Assembly: GCA_964580235.1 (NCBI GenBank)
Contig: CAZOJY010000046.1
Coordinates: forward strand, 1 to 24,475
Direction: 5' to 3'
DNA from: G020348385 sp964580235
GTDB taxonomy: Bacteria > Acidobacteriota > Aminicenantia > Aminicenantales > Aminicenantaceae
DNA length: 24,475 nt
Positions 7,409 through 15,281 of the stretch are shown in pieces (positions within the stretch are counted from its first letter, which is position 1; each line of letters starts with the position of its first letter). The translations under genes and the position numbers were made by a program. The notes below the pieces were generated by a model. It ran no database searches, was not told the DNA's origin, and was given only the letters and a program-made list of their open reading frames with translations.

Positions 7409-9350
7409 GGCGTTCGATGTCCTGTTTATTTTCTTATCTCTTGCTGTTTTTGCTATCGGATTGCGGAGGCGTTTACGTTTGTGGAAAATAGGTCAACAAG
7501 ACTCAAGAACAAACAACATCGGAACAAGAATCAAGTCTTTTCTGGTTGAAGGGATTTTGCATCGTAGGATCCTGCAGGATCTCTATCCTGGCTTTATTCA
7601 CTTATTCATATTTATCGGCTTCATGGTTCCATTCGTGTTTATCGTGATTGTCCAGTTCAGATTCATTCTCCCGCCTTCCATCTCCAAAGGGCTCTCTCTT
7701 TTTTTGGATCTTGTTGGGTTATTCGGCTTGAGTGCATTGATTATGCTCTTCTACAGAAGATATATCACACGCCCTCCCAGACTGGACAACCAGCCTGATG
7801 ATTTTATCTCTCTGGCTTTCCTTTTTCTCATTGTAGGCACAGGTTTTATTCTGGAAGGCCTTCGGCTTTCGATAATCGGGAAGGACCTTCAGGCATGGGC
7901 TCCCATCGGCAATATATTTGCCGTTCTTTTCCGCGTCATCGGTCTGGGCATCTCAACAAAACGTTTTCTGACGATGTTTTTTTTCCGCATTCACTTTTTT
8001 CTTGTCCTTGGTTTCATCGTATATATTCCTTATTCAAAGCTTTTTCACATCGTCAGTTCTCCTTTAAATATGATATATCGGTCTTTGGAACCAAAAGGCG
8101 CGCTTTCTCATATGGACCTGGAAGATGAGAATGCCGAAAGTTTTGGCGTATCCAGAATACAAGAATTCACATGGAAACAGCTCCTCGATCTGGATGCCTG
8201 CACCCGATGCGGAAGGTGCCAGGACCATTGTCCTGCCTATCTCACAGAAAAACCGCTTTCCCCAAAAAATATAATCCTTGACCTGAAAAACCATCTGCAT
8301 GATCGGGGAAAAAAGCCCGATGACATTCCATCGCTGGTCGGGAACGTTGTCCAAGAGGACACTCTTTGGGCCTGCACAACTTGCCGAAACTGCATGGAAC
8401 ATTGCCCTGTGTATGTGGAGCATGTGGACAAGATAATAGATATGAGACGATACCAGGTCCTTATGGAGAGCAAATTTCCAGAAGAACTGATGGAAGCGTT
8501 TCGAGGCTTAGAGAAAAATTCAAATCCTTGGGGTTTGGGTTATGATGCCAGAGCAGATTGGGTAAAAGAACTGGACGTTCCGATTTTATCCAAAATGTCA
8601 GGGGAAGATATCGAGTATCTATTTTTTGTGGGGTGCATTCGTTCCTATGATGACCGCAACAGAAAAGTAGCCATGGCCATGGCCCGAATTTTAAACCATC
8701 TTGGCATCAAATTTGCAATCCTTGGGATGGAGGAAGGATGCTGCGGAGATCCGGCAAGGCGTGTCGGCAACGAGTACCTTTACCAGATTCTGGCGCAGAA
8801 AAACATTGAAACATTTAACCGCTACAAAATCGGAAAAATATTAACCACCTGTCCCCATTGTTACAACACACTCAAAAATGAATATTCACAAATGGGTTTT
8901 TCTTGTGATGTGAAACATCATTCAGAATTCCTTGCCGAACAGATAGTTTCAGGTCATCTCATATTGGATCGGATTATTTCAAAAAAGCTGACCTATCATG
9001 ATCCCTGCTACCTTGGAAGATACAGCGGGATATACGAAGCCCCAAGACAAGTACTCAATGCTATATCATCCTTGAAAATCAGAGAAATGAAGCGTTCTAG
9101 GAAGGAATCCTTTTGTTGTGGAGCAGGAGGAGGATGGATGTGGATGGACGAAAAAATCGGAAAGAGAATCAACGTACAGCGGCTGGAAGATGCCCTTGCG
9201 ACTGATTCCGAATGGATTGCCACAGCTTGTCCATTCTGTGTCACGATGTTCGATGATGCTATCAAGAGCAAAGACAAAGAAGGAAGCATCAAGATATGGG
9301 ATATTGCGGAGATTGTAGAGCAAGCCCTCGCTATCAAAAAAGATATTTAA
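7401..9350 (+). CDS. NarI-like membrane / ferredoxin / double-CCG fusion (HdrD, EtfD-EMO or DsrMK type)
   Basis: This 649-residue protein has about five transmembrane helices in the first 220 residues (near 5-22, 63-86, 97-118, 135-155, 193-216), with histidines such as H54, H67, H198 and H215 that could ligate b haems as in NarI/DsrM. Two [4Fe-4S] motifs follow (C267/270/273/277; C325/328/331/335). Two cysteine-rich CCG domains come next (C412, CC447-448, C484/487; C536, CC572-573, C610/613), the type that holds the non-cubane cluster in HdrB/HdrD. This order matches EtfD/FadF (ETF:menaquinone oxidoreductase, 'EMO') and fused DsrMK/HdrDE-like proteins. No etfAB or hdrA is in the window, so its cytoplasmic partner is unknown. 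It may pass electrons from a cytoplasmic donor to menaquinone or to the hexahaem cytochrome encoded just before it. Confidence 0.85.
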   Translation: MIKAFDVLFIFLSLAVFAIGLRRRLRLWKIGQQDSRTNNIGTRIKSFLVEGILHRRILQDLYPGFIHLFIFIGFMVPFVFIVIVQFRFILPPSISKGLSLFLDLVGLFGLSALIMLFYRRYITRPPRLDNQPDDFISLAFLFLIVGTGFILEGLRLSIIGKDLQAWAPIGNIFAVLFRVIGLGISTKRFLTMFFFRIHFFLVLGFIVYIPYSKLFHIVSSPLNMIYRSLEPKGALSHMDLEDENAESFGVSRIQEFTWKQLLDLDACTRCGRCQDHCPAYLTEKPLSPKNIILDLKNHLHDRGKKPDDIPSLVGNVVQEDTLWACTTCRNCMEHCPVYVEHVDKIIDMRRYQVLMESKFPEELMEAFRGLEKNSNPWGLGYDARADWVKELDVPILSKMSGEDIEYLFFVGCIRSYDDRNRKVAMAMARILNHLGIKFAILGMEEGCCGDPARRVGNEYLYQILAQKNIETFNRYKIGKILTTCPHCYNTLKNEYSQMGFSCDVKHHSEFLAEQIVSGHLILDRIISKKLTYHDPCYLGRYSGIYEAPRQVLNAISSLKIREMKRSRKESFCCGAGGGWMWMDEKIGKRINVQRLEDALATDSEWIATACPFCVTMFDDAIKSKDKEGSIKIWDIAEIVEQALAIKKDI

Positions 9351-9399
9351 ATGGAAGAAGACATCAAGTATATCCGCAGCGTCATTGCAGTTATTTTCT

Positions 9400-10443
9400 T
9401 TATGTCAGGATCTTTTGGAATGCCTGGATGGTTCTATCGATATCCGCATCGCCTACATCCTTATGCGTGACAAAACGAATCCCTCCGGTAGTCGCCAAAG
9501 CCAGAATGGCGTGTTCTTTCAGTTTAGCCAGAAAATCGGGAATTGAGAGATTGGGATGATCAAACGCAAAAATAACAATATTAGTTTGGATTTTTTCAGG
9601 ATCCAGAAGGACGCCAGGAATTTCGGCGATAGCAGATGCCAGCCTTTTTGCCCTTTTATTATCATCTTTCAACCTGTCAACCATCTCTGTAAGAGCCACA
9701 ATCCCTGGTGCAGCGAGAACTCCCACCTGCCTCATCCCTCCACCCAATGCCTTTCTTACTCGACGCGCATAATCGATAAAATCTCTCGGGCCGACCAACA
9801 TGGAGCCCACAGGGGCAGAAAGACCCTTTGACAGACAAAACATAACAGAGTCTCCGATTTTTGCGTATTCATTAACGGGGATACCCGATGCATGGCTTGC
9901 GTTGAAAATGCGAGCCCCGTCAAAATGAATCTTTACCTTATGTCTGTCAGCGATTTCCCTTATCGCCCTGAGATTTTCCATCGGAACAACAGCCCCACTC
10001 CAGTTATTATGGCTGTTTTCCACACAAATAAGGGATGTCCTCGGCATATGAACAGACGGTATGCGGATATTGCGTTCCACTTCTTCCGGATCCATTGCTC
10101 CTCGGTCAGAAGCAAGAGGACGAGGAGTGACGCGGGCAATAAACGTCATGTGTGTTGACTCCATGTTATATAGATGAGCACGAGACTCAACGATGACTTC
10201 TTCCAGTTCTTTGGTCCACACCTTAATGGCAACGGAATTCCCCATGGTGCCCGAGGGCATATAAAGCCCTGCTTCTTTGCCCATGAGTTCAGCCGCCATC
10301 ATTTCAAGTTTCTGCACGGTGGGATCATCCCCCAGAACATCATCCCCCACAATAGCCTCTGCCATGGCTCTTTTCATGTTTTCTGTGGGGCGGGTGACCG
10401 TATCACTCCTGAAATCCGAAAAATCTGCCATATATTCTGACAT
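9400..10443 (-). CDS. ltaE: Low-specificity L-threonine aldolase
   Basis: This PLP-dependent fold-type I enzyme of 347 residues cleaves L-threonine or L-allo-threonine to glycine and acetaldehyde. It has the family start FRSDTVTRPT (11-20), the GDDVLGDDPTV segment, the PLP-phosphate loop near PSGTMGN (63-69), the HFDGAR motif with Asp175, and the Schiff-base lysine K206 in CLSKGLSAPVG. The region around residue 90 (AHLYNMEST) is somewhat divergent from the usual H...E.GG pattern. ATG 10443 has a GAGGAGG ribosome site 9 bases upstream; Met5 is a less likely start. It is alone on the minus strand, tail-to-tail with the respiratory cluster (49 bases apart) and divergent from the envelope operon. 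No terminator is visible between the convergent ends. Confidence 0.93.
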   Translation of the reverse strand: MSEYMADFSDFRSDTVTRPTENMKRAMAEAIVGDDVLGDDPTVQKLEMMAAELMGKEAGLYMPSGTMGNSVAIKVWTKELEEVIVESRAHLYNMESTHMTFIARVTPRPLASDRGAMDPEEVERNIRIPSVHMPRTSLICVENSHNNWSGAVVPMENLRAIREIADRHKVKIHFDGARIFNASHASGIPVNEYAKIGDSVMFCLSKGLSAPVGSMLVGPRDFIDYARRVRKALGGGMRQVGVLAAPGIVALTEMVDRLKDDNKRAKRLASAIAEIPGVLLDPEKIQTNIVIFAFDHPNLSIPDFLAKLKEHAILALATTGGIRFVTHKDVGDADIDRTIQAFQKILT

Positions 10444-10472
10444 CCGCTTGTACCTCCTCTACAATGAGGACT

Positions 10473-10501
10473 ATTATAAAAAAATCCATGCTCTTCAGCA
10501 A
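10473..10501 (-). promoter_or_regulatory. Promoter of the threonine aldolase gene
   Basis: On the minus strand TTGCTG (10501-10496) stands exactly 17 bases before a perfect TATAAT (10478-10473). A transcript would begin near 10466, giving a short leader of about 22 bases that holds the GAGGAGG ribosome site. Confidence 0.65.
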
Positions 10502-10555
10502 TTACTTTTCCCAAACCCTTCATAACCCGTGGAGAGATGAGTAACGTTTTTAAGG

Positions 10556-10584
10556 TTTACTTGGTTATTATTCTATGGTATAGA
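10556..10584 (+). promoter_or_regulatory. Probable promoter of the envelope/repair operon
   Basis: TTTACT (10556-10561) and TATAGA (10579-10584) are 17 bases apart, each matching the sigma-70 consensus at four of six positions. The predicted start near 10591 precedes the ATG at 10617. It is back-to-back with the aldolase promoter. Confidence 0.4.
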
Positions 10585-10616
10585 TAGTTTTTGTTTTGTG
10601 AAAGAAAATTCTACTT

Positions 10617-11333
10617 ATGTCTGCAAAAAAAATCTTTAACTTTGCTCTTTTTTTGTTGCTTTTTCTCAATCTTTTTTTCATCAGTGCTATCCTTTCATTC
10701 CAGATCACTCTCAAAGGAGAAATGGTCACTCTGCCTAACCTGATCGGCAAAACTTTAGAGCAGGCAAAGTCTGATCTCGAAAAGAAAAAAATTCATCTTG
10801 CCCAAAGTGGTGTTCGGCTTCATCAGCGGTATGAGAAGGGGAAAATTATATTTCAAGATCCATCTGCAAATTCTAAGGTTAAGATCAATACCGAAGTCAG
10901 AGTTGTGTTGAGTGCTGGAAAAGAAAAAGTTTTTGTCCCAGAACTTTTGGGAAAAAATCTTCAAACCATCCGTCCTATTCTTGAAGAGTCTGGATTGAGA
11001 GAAGGGAAAATTTCCCATGTCCATACACCAAAATATGCGGCTGGCAAAATCATCGGTCAATATCCTCTGCCTGAGGAAGCGGTAGGACGAGACACACCCG
11101 TCAGTCTATTGGTCAGTCAGGGCCAGCATGAAATCAAATACTTGATGCCAGATTTGATAGGGAAAAGGGCAACAAGCTCAATCGCCCAGTTAGAAGGGAT
11201 GGATTTTAACGTGAGCAACATACGGTATCGATATTATCATGGCCTCGATTCAGGAATTATCATCAACCAATTCCCTGCTCCGGGGTCAAAAATTCAGAAA
11301 AGGAATAGAATCACTTTAGAAGTTAGCAAATGA
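10617..11333 (+). CDS. Membrane-anchored protein with three PASTA domains
   Basis: This 238-residue protein has an N-terminal transmembrane segment (about 8-28) and three PASTA repeats, each beginning with a P-x-L-(I/L)-G-K signature: LPNLIGK (near 39), VPELLGK (near 104) and MPDLIGK (near 175). Each repeat ends in a short beta-strand such as VRVVLSAG or VSLLVSQG. PASTA domains usually occur on Ser/Thr kinases or penicillin-binding proteins and bind peptidoglycan-related ligands. No kinase or transpeptidase domain is attached here and none is next to it. It opens a run of envelope genes and ends 1 base before the epimerase start. No clear ribosome site precedes the ATG. Confidence 0.85.
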   Translation: MSAKKIFNFALFLLLFLNLFFISAILSFQITLKGEMVTLPNLIGKTLEQAKSDLEKKKIHLAQSGVRLHQRYEKGKIIFQDPSANSKVKINTEVRVVLSAGKEKVFVPELLGKNLQTIRPILEESGLREGKISHVHTPKYAAGKIIGQYPLPEEAVGRDTPVSLLVSQGQHEIKYLMPDLIGKRATSSIAQLEGMDFNVSNIRYRYYHGLDSGIIINQFPAPGSKIQKRNRITLEVSK

Positions 11334-11334
11334 C

Positions 11335-12279
11335 ATGAATACTCTCGTTACTGGCGCAGCAGGATTTATCGGATCTCACCTCTGTAAAGAACTGATCCGG
11401 AATGGCGCACACATTGTTGCCGTAGATTCATTTACAGATTTTTACCCTCGCTGGCTCAAAGAAAATAATATCCGCCTTCTGTTAAAGCACCCAAATTTTG
11501 ATCTGATTCCTCAGGATTTGCTTAATATTGACTTGAGCAAAATTATGGATAAAATCGATATCGTTTTCCATTTCGCTGCTCAACCAGGCGTGAGAACCAG
11601 CTGGGGATCGGACTTTTCCATCTATACAAAAAATAATATCGAAGCGACTCAAAGACTCCTTGAAGTGTCTAAAACATCATCGATTGAGAAATTCATTTAT
11701 GCTTCTTCCTCATCTGTATATGGATTGAGCCCCCACCTCCCTATGAAAGAGACAAGCACATTGCATCCTTATTCTCCCTATGGAGTGACGAAACTGGCTG
11801 CGGAAAACCTCTGTTTTTTGTATTACAAAAATTATGGTATTCCCTGTGTCTCGCTCAGATTTTTTACGGTCTATGGCCCGGGGCAGCGTCCAGATATGGC
11901 ATTCCATAAATTTTTCAAGTCCATTTCCGAAGATAAAGAAATCACTGTTTTTGGTGACGGGGAGCAAACGCGAGATTTCACTTTCATCGATGACATCATA
12001 CGGGCAAATCTATCGTCCATAAAAAATGGAAAAGAAGGAGAAACCTATAATCTTGGAGGCGGCACCCGGAGAAAGCTTGTGGATATCCTCCCAGTTCTCG
12101 AGGAAATTTGTCAGAGAAAGGTAAAAATCCGGTATGATGCAGGACAAAAAGGGGATGTCCGACACACTTTTGCAGATATTCAAAAAGCCAAGATCGATTT
12201 GAAATACGCTCCCCAAATTACTCTAGAACAGGGATTAAAATCTGAATGGGATTGGATAAGGTCGATAAATTCAAGTTAG
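11335..12279 (+). CDS. NAD-dependent sugar-nucleotide epimerase (extended SDR; UDP-glucuronate/UDP-glucose 4-epimerase-like)
   Basis: This 314-residue short-chain dehydrogenase has the Rossmann glycine motif GAAGFIGSH (7-15), the YASSSSVYG strand (122-130) and the catalytic Y149-x3-K153 in YSPYGVTK. The segments FTDFYPRWLKENN and AQPGVRTSW resemble UDP-glucuronate 4-epimerases and related GalE-like enzymes. It would act in the cytoplasm on nucleotide sugars for cell-surface polysaccharide. No glycosyltransferase is in the window, so the exact substrate cannot be assigned. It is 1 base after the PASTA gene and the next gene begins 23 bases after its stop. Confidence 0.85.
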   Translation: MNTLVTGAAGFIGSHLCKELIRNGAHIVAVDSFTDFYPRWLKENNIRLLLKHPNFDLIPQDLLNIDLSKIMDKIDIVFHFAAQPGVRTSWGSDFSIYTKNNIEATQRLLEVSKTSSIEKFIYASSSSVYGLSPHLPMKETSTLHPYSPYGVTKLAAENLCFLYYKNYGIPCVSLRFFTVYGPGQRPDMAFHKFFKSISEDKEITVFGDGEQTRDFTFIDDIIRANLSSIKNGKEGETYNLGGGTRRKLVDILPVLEEICQRKVKIRYDAGQKGDVRHTFADIQKAKIDLKYAPQITLEQGLKSEWDWIRSINSS

Positions 12280-12302
12280 ATTTCACTTCAAAGGAAATAG
12301 AA

Positions 12303-13103
12303 ATGAAATTACGATTAATAATAGGAATCCTTGGATTTCTCCTTTTGTTTATGGGGCCGGCATGCAAAAAGAAAAGCCTTCTGATAGATCCAGAAATCTC
12401 ATCTTCCGATGAAGCCCTATTCAGAACAGGGGAACAATATGTCAAAAAAGATCCTGAGAAAGCGCGATTATATCTCAGACAGGTTATTGACTCCTTCCCT
12501 AAAAGTTTTTATGCTCAACGGGCTAAACTGGCTATAGCTGACTCCTATTTTTATCAGGGAGACGAAGGCAGTATGATCCTTGCCGCATCCGAATACAGGG
12601 ATTTCATCACAAATTTCCCATTGAGTCCTTCAGCCCCTTATGCACAACTTCAAATTGCTTTATCTTTTTTTAAAAAAACATTAAAACCCGGTCGTGACCA
12701 AACAAAAACCGAGCAGGCCCTGCAGGAATTTAAGCGTTTGATAACGGACTACCCTTTGAGTGACGAGGCAAAAGAGGCAAGAGAAAAAGCAAAGCTTTGT
12801 GAGGAAAAACTGGCATCCCATACCCTGAGCATCGGGGAATTATACTACAAAAGAAAAGCCTTTCCTGCTGCCATCGGCCGACTCAAGGATATTCTTTCAA
12901 ATTATCCGACTTATTCAGGATTGGATCATGTTTTTTTTGTTTTGGGAGATTCCTATTACCAGATGGATCAAATCGATGAGAGTGTCCCGTATTTCACAAA
13001 GTTGATTTCTGACTATCCTCAGAGCAAATTTGCAAAAAAAGCACAGGACAGAATGAAAGAAATCGAAAAAAAGAAGAAAATCGGAGAAAGAGTGGAGGTG
13101 TGA
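12303..13103 (+). CDS. bamD: Outer-membrane assembly lipoprotein BamD
   Basis: This 266-residue lipoprotein starts at ATG 12303, with AAGGA 8 bases upstream; an in-frame TTG at 12246 would bury the signal. The signal peptide ends at a lipobox-like GPAC with lipidated Cys21. TPR helices follow, with the family pattern: YFYQGDEGSMILAASEY (82-98), NFPLSPSAPYAQLQIALS (104-121) and DQTKTEQALQEFKRLITDYP (132-151). This matches BamD/YfiO (245 residues in E. coli), which docks BamA and recognises the C-terminal signal of barrel proteins. It is directly followed by a predicted barrel protein. The C-terminus is lysine-rich. Confidence 0.9.
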   Translation: MKLRLIIGILGFLLLFMGPACKKKSLLIDPEISSSDEALFRTGEQYVKKDPEKARLYLRQVIDSFPKSFYAQRAKLAIADSYFYQGDEGSMILAASEYRDFITNFPLSPSAPYAQLQIALSFFKKTLKPGRDQTKTEQALQEFKRLITDYPLSDEAKEAREKAKLCEEKLASHTLSIGELYYKRKAFPAAIGRLKDILSNYPTYSGLDHVFFVLGDSYYQMDQIDESVPYFTKLISDYPQSKFAKKAQDRMKEIEKKKKIGERVEV

Positions 13104-13883
13104 ATGAAAAAAAATATTGTGCTCGTGCTTGCTGTCCTTTTTTTTCAATGTTTTCCCAAATTTTCCTTTCCTCAATCACAGAATGTATCTTTTTCCAACA
13201 GGCTGAGGATAAAGCCAGGAGTTCAATTTGAATATTTTACCCGGAAAGTGACTTGGGATGAAAAAAAACACTCGTCAGAACTGAAATCCACTATTTTTGC
13301 CTTAAACATGGAATTTGAAATAAATGAGGGATTATCCATTTCCGCCCTAGCCGGATACACGCTGTCAAACTACGATTCCCTCATTTTCAGACAGATTCCA
13401 TTTTCCGTGGAAGTGGATACAGGCAACATTGGAGGATATATCCTCGGTGCAGAAATAAGAAAATCCCTTTTTTATTTTGGCGACATTGAGTTTGGCCTCT
13501 CTGGTCAATTCCTTTATCACATCGGCAAAGAAAAAACTTGGGATATCCCGGGACTCAGTGTCTCCGGGACGGTGACAGGAAAACCGACATGGATGAGAGC
13601 TTCTGCCGGACCTTATATCATGTTTACAGGCTTTGAATCCCTCTCTCCCTATTTATCCATTTGCTATAATAAATTATGGGGACGATTTGAAATGACACAG
13701 ACTGTTCAAACTTTGGAAGGAACAGAGGAAAAAAAGCTCCAGTCCAAAAGCCTGGTTGACATCACACTCGGAAGCATCCTCACCTTAACCGATTCTTTCT
13801 TTCTCAAAGGAGAGGTGCATATATTGCCATCCAGCGACGGGATGGATTTGGGATTTGTTGCCATCGCTGCTTTTTCGTTTTAA
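13104..13883 (+). CDS. Predicted outer-membrane beta-barrel protein
   Basis: This 259-residue protein has a signal peptide (about 1-24, core IVLVLAVLFF). The mature part is rich in amphipathic beta-strands with aromatic girdles (VQFEYFTRKV, FALNMEFEI, FLYHIGKEK, LSPYLSICYNKL) and ends in AIAAFSF with a terminal phenylalanine, the BAM signal. It starts directly after the bamD stop, with a GGAGGTG ribosome site inside the bamD tail. Its size suggests an 8-12-strand barrel. No named family is recognised. The close coupling to bamD is suggestive but does not prove that it is a BAM accessory. Confidence 0.7.
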   Translation: MKKNIVLVLAVLFFQCFPKFSFPQSQNVSFSNRLRIKPGVQFEYFTRKVTWDEKKHSSELKSTIFALNMEFEINEGLSISALAGYTLSNYDSLIFRQIPFSVEVDTGNIGGYILGAEIRKSLFYFGDIEFGLSGQFLYHIGKEKTWDIPGLSVSGTVTGKPTWMRASAGPYIMFTGFESLSPYLSICYNKLWGRFEMTQTVQTLEGTEEKKLQSKSLVDITLGSILTLTDSFFLKGEVHILPSSDGMDLGFVAIAAFSF

Positions 13884-13892
13884 CCGGAGTTA

Positions 13893-15281
13893 ATGATGAA
13901 AAAATCCAAGACATTTTTCTTTATTTTGATCAGCTTTGTCCTTTTCTTTTCTTATAGTTTTGATCGCCCCCCCTTCCGGAAACAAATGCCAAATCACGTG
14001 CGGATGAAACGCCATCGAATTCTCTCTGTTAACAGCAGGCCGTCATTCAAATCCGGAGAAATGCGGTATGCCGCCGATCGAATCCTCGTCAAATTCAAGC
14101 GAGGTCTTTCTGAGTCTATTGTCACAACCACGATAAACGCTTATCAAACAAAAAAAATCAAACGAATTCCTGGACTCGATATCTATTTGCTCAAGATCCC
14201 AGAATATTCGACTGTTGAAGAAACAGTTTATGCGATGCGGTTAAACCCTGATGTTGTTCATATTTCCCCAGACTATAAAATCTCCCTGACTGCTGTTCCC
14301 AAACCCACAGATAACTTTTTTAGCTGGCAATATTATCTTTATAACGAAGGTCAAGAAATTGGTTTTCCTGGCCCCCAAGGTAAAAACAGGGCCGACATCA
14401 AAGCCCTCGAAGCCTGGGAGGAAACGAAAGGAGACGAACAAGTCATCATTGCCGTGATAGACACAGGAGTCGATTTCGACCATCCTGATTTATTGGATAA
14501 AACAGTATCCCGAGGTTACGATTTTGTGAACAATGACAACGATGCCTCAGATGATCACGGCCATGGCACTTTTGTCTCCGGGCTTGCTGCTGCTAAATCC
14601 AATAATGGGGAAGGGATTGCTGGAGTAAGCTGGAATTGTAAAGTTCTGCCTTTGAAGGCCGTGGATTCCGATGGCACTGGTTTTGTCAGCTGGCTTGTGG
14701 AAGCAATTCGGTATGCAGCAGATAACGGAGCTGATGTGATATCGATGAGCCTGGGATTTCCTTTAGGTCCAAATGAAGAGGCTCCCTCGCTTGAAGAAGC
14801 CCTCGGATACGCGCATGCAAAAGGCCTTATAGCTGTTGCCTCGGCGGGAAACGAAGGGGCTGCCGTCCTCTATCCAGCAGCCTACGACGAATACTGCATA
14901 GCCGTGGCTGCCACAGATTATAACGATTCCCGCCCTTCCTGGTCGAATTTTGGCCCGGAGGTCGATGTGGCAGCACCGGGACTAAAAATCATAGGCCCTG
15001 TTCCCACCTGGCTGCCCGAGCTTATCTGGAATGATTTTACACTTCCTCCCTATGGATTTGGGGACGGAACATCAGCATCGGCTGCTATCGTTTCGGGCTT
15101 TGTCGCCCTGATCAAGAGTATCAAACCCTGGCTCGAACCTGATGAACTCATGTATATTATCCGCTACTCAGCTGACGACGTGAACGCCGATGAATACCCC
15201 GGAAAAGATGAATTCATAGGATACGGCCGGATCAACATGGAGAAGGCTCTGATACCCATCAAAATAAGCGGATCAAAGTGA
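13893..15281 (+). CDS. Secreted subtilisin-like (S8) serine protease
   Basis: This 462-residue protein has an N-terminal signal (about 8-22), an I9-like propeptide region (RILVKFKRGLSE near 63-74 through VVHISPDYKI) and a peptidase S8 domain with the full triad: Asp190 in AVIDTG, His224 in DHGHGT and Ser394 in DGTSAS; oxyanion Asn320 lies in SAGNEG. The serine motif reads GTSASAAIVSG rather than the usual GTSMASPHVAG, so the conserved Met and Pro are replaced by alanines. There is no extra C-terminal domain. Two adjacent ATGs (13893, 13896) are possible starts; the GGAG site suits the second slightly better. It is 9 bases after the barrel gene, and the next gene overlaps its stop. A role in envelope protein turnover is inference. 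Confidence 0.92.
   Translation: MMKKSKTFFFILISFVLFFSYSFDRPPFRKQMPNHVRMKRHRILSVNSRPSFKSGEMRYAADRILVKFKRGLSESIVTTTINAYQTKKIKRIPGLDIYLLKIPEYSTVEETVYAMRLNPDVVHISPDYKISLTAVPKPTDNFFSWQYYLYNEGQEIGFPGPQGKNRADIKALEAWEETKGDEQVIIAVIDTGVDFDHPDLLDKTVSRGYDFVNNDNDASDDHGHGTFVSGLAAAKSNNGEGIAGVSWNCKVLPLKAVDSDGTGFVSWLVEAIRYAADNGADVISMSLGFPLGPNEEAPSLEEALGYAHAKGLIAVASAGNEGAAVLYPAAYDEYCIAVAATDYNDSRPSWSNFGPEVDVAAPGLKIIGPVPTWLPELIWNDFTLPPYGFGDGTSASAAIVSGFVALIKSIKPWLEPDELMYIIRYSADDVNADEYPGKDEFIGYGRINMEKALIPIKISGSK

Noticed and set aside
9350..9400. Bidirectional terminator between the convergent genes
   Set aside because: No stem with a flanking T-run is visible in the 49 bases.
9351..9470. A 39-codon open frame starting directly after the stop of the NarI/HdrD fusion, with a hydrophobic stretch (VIAVIFFMSG)
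   Set aside because: It lacks a ribosome site, and most of it lies antisense to the conserved C-terminus of the threonine aldolase gene. Chance is the simplest explanation.
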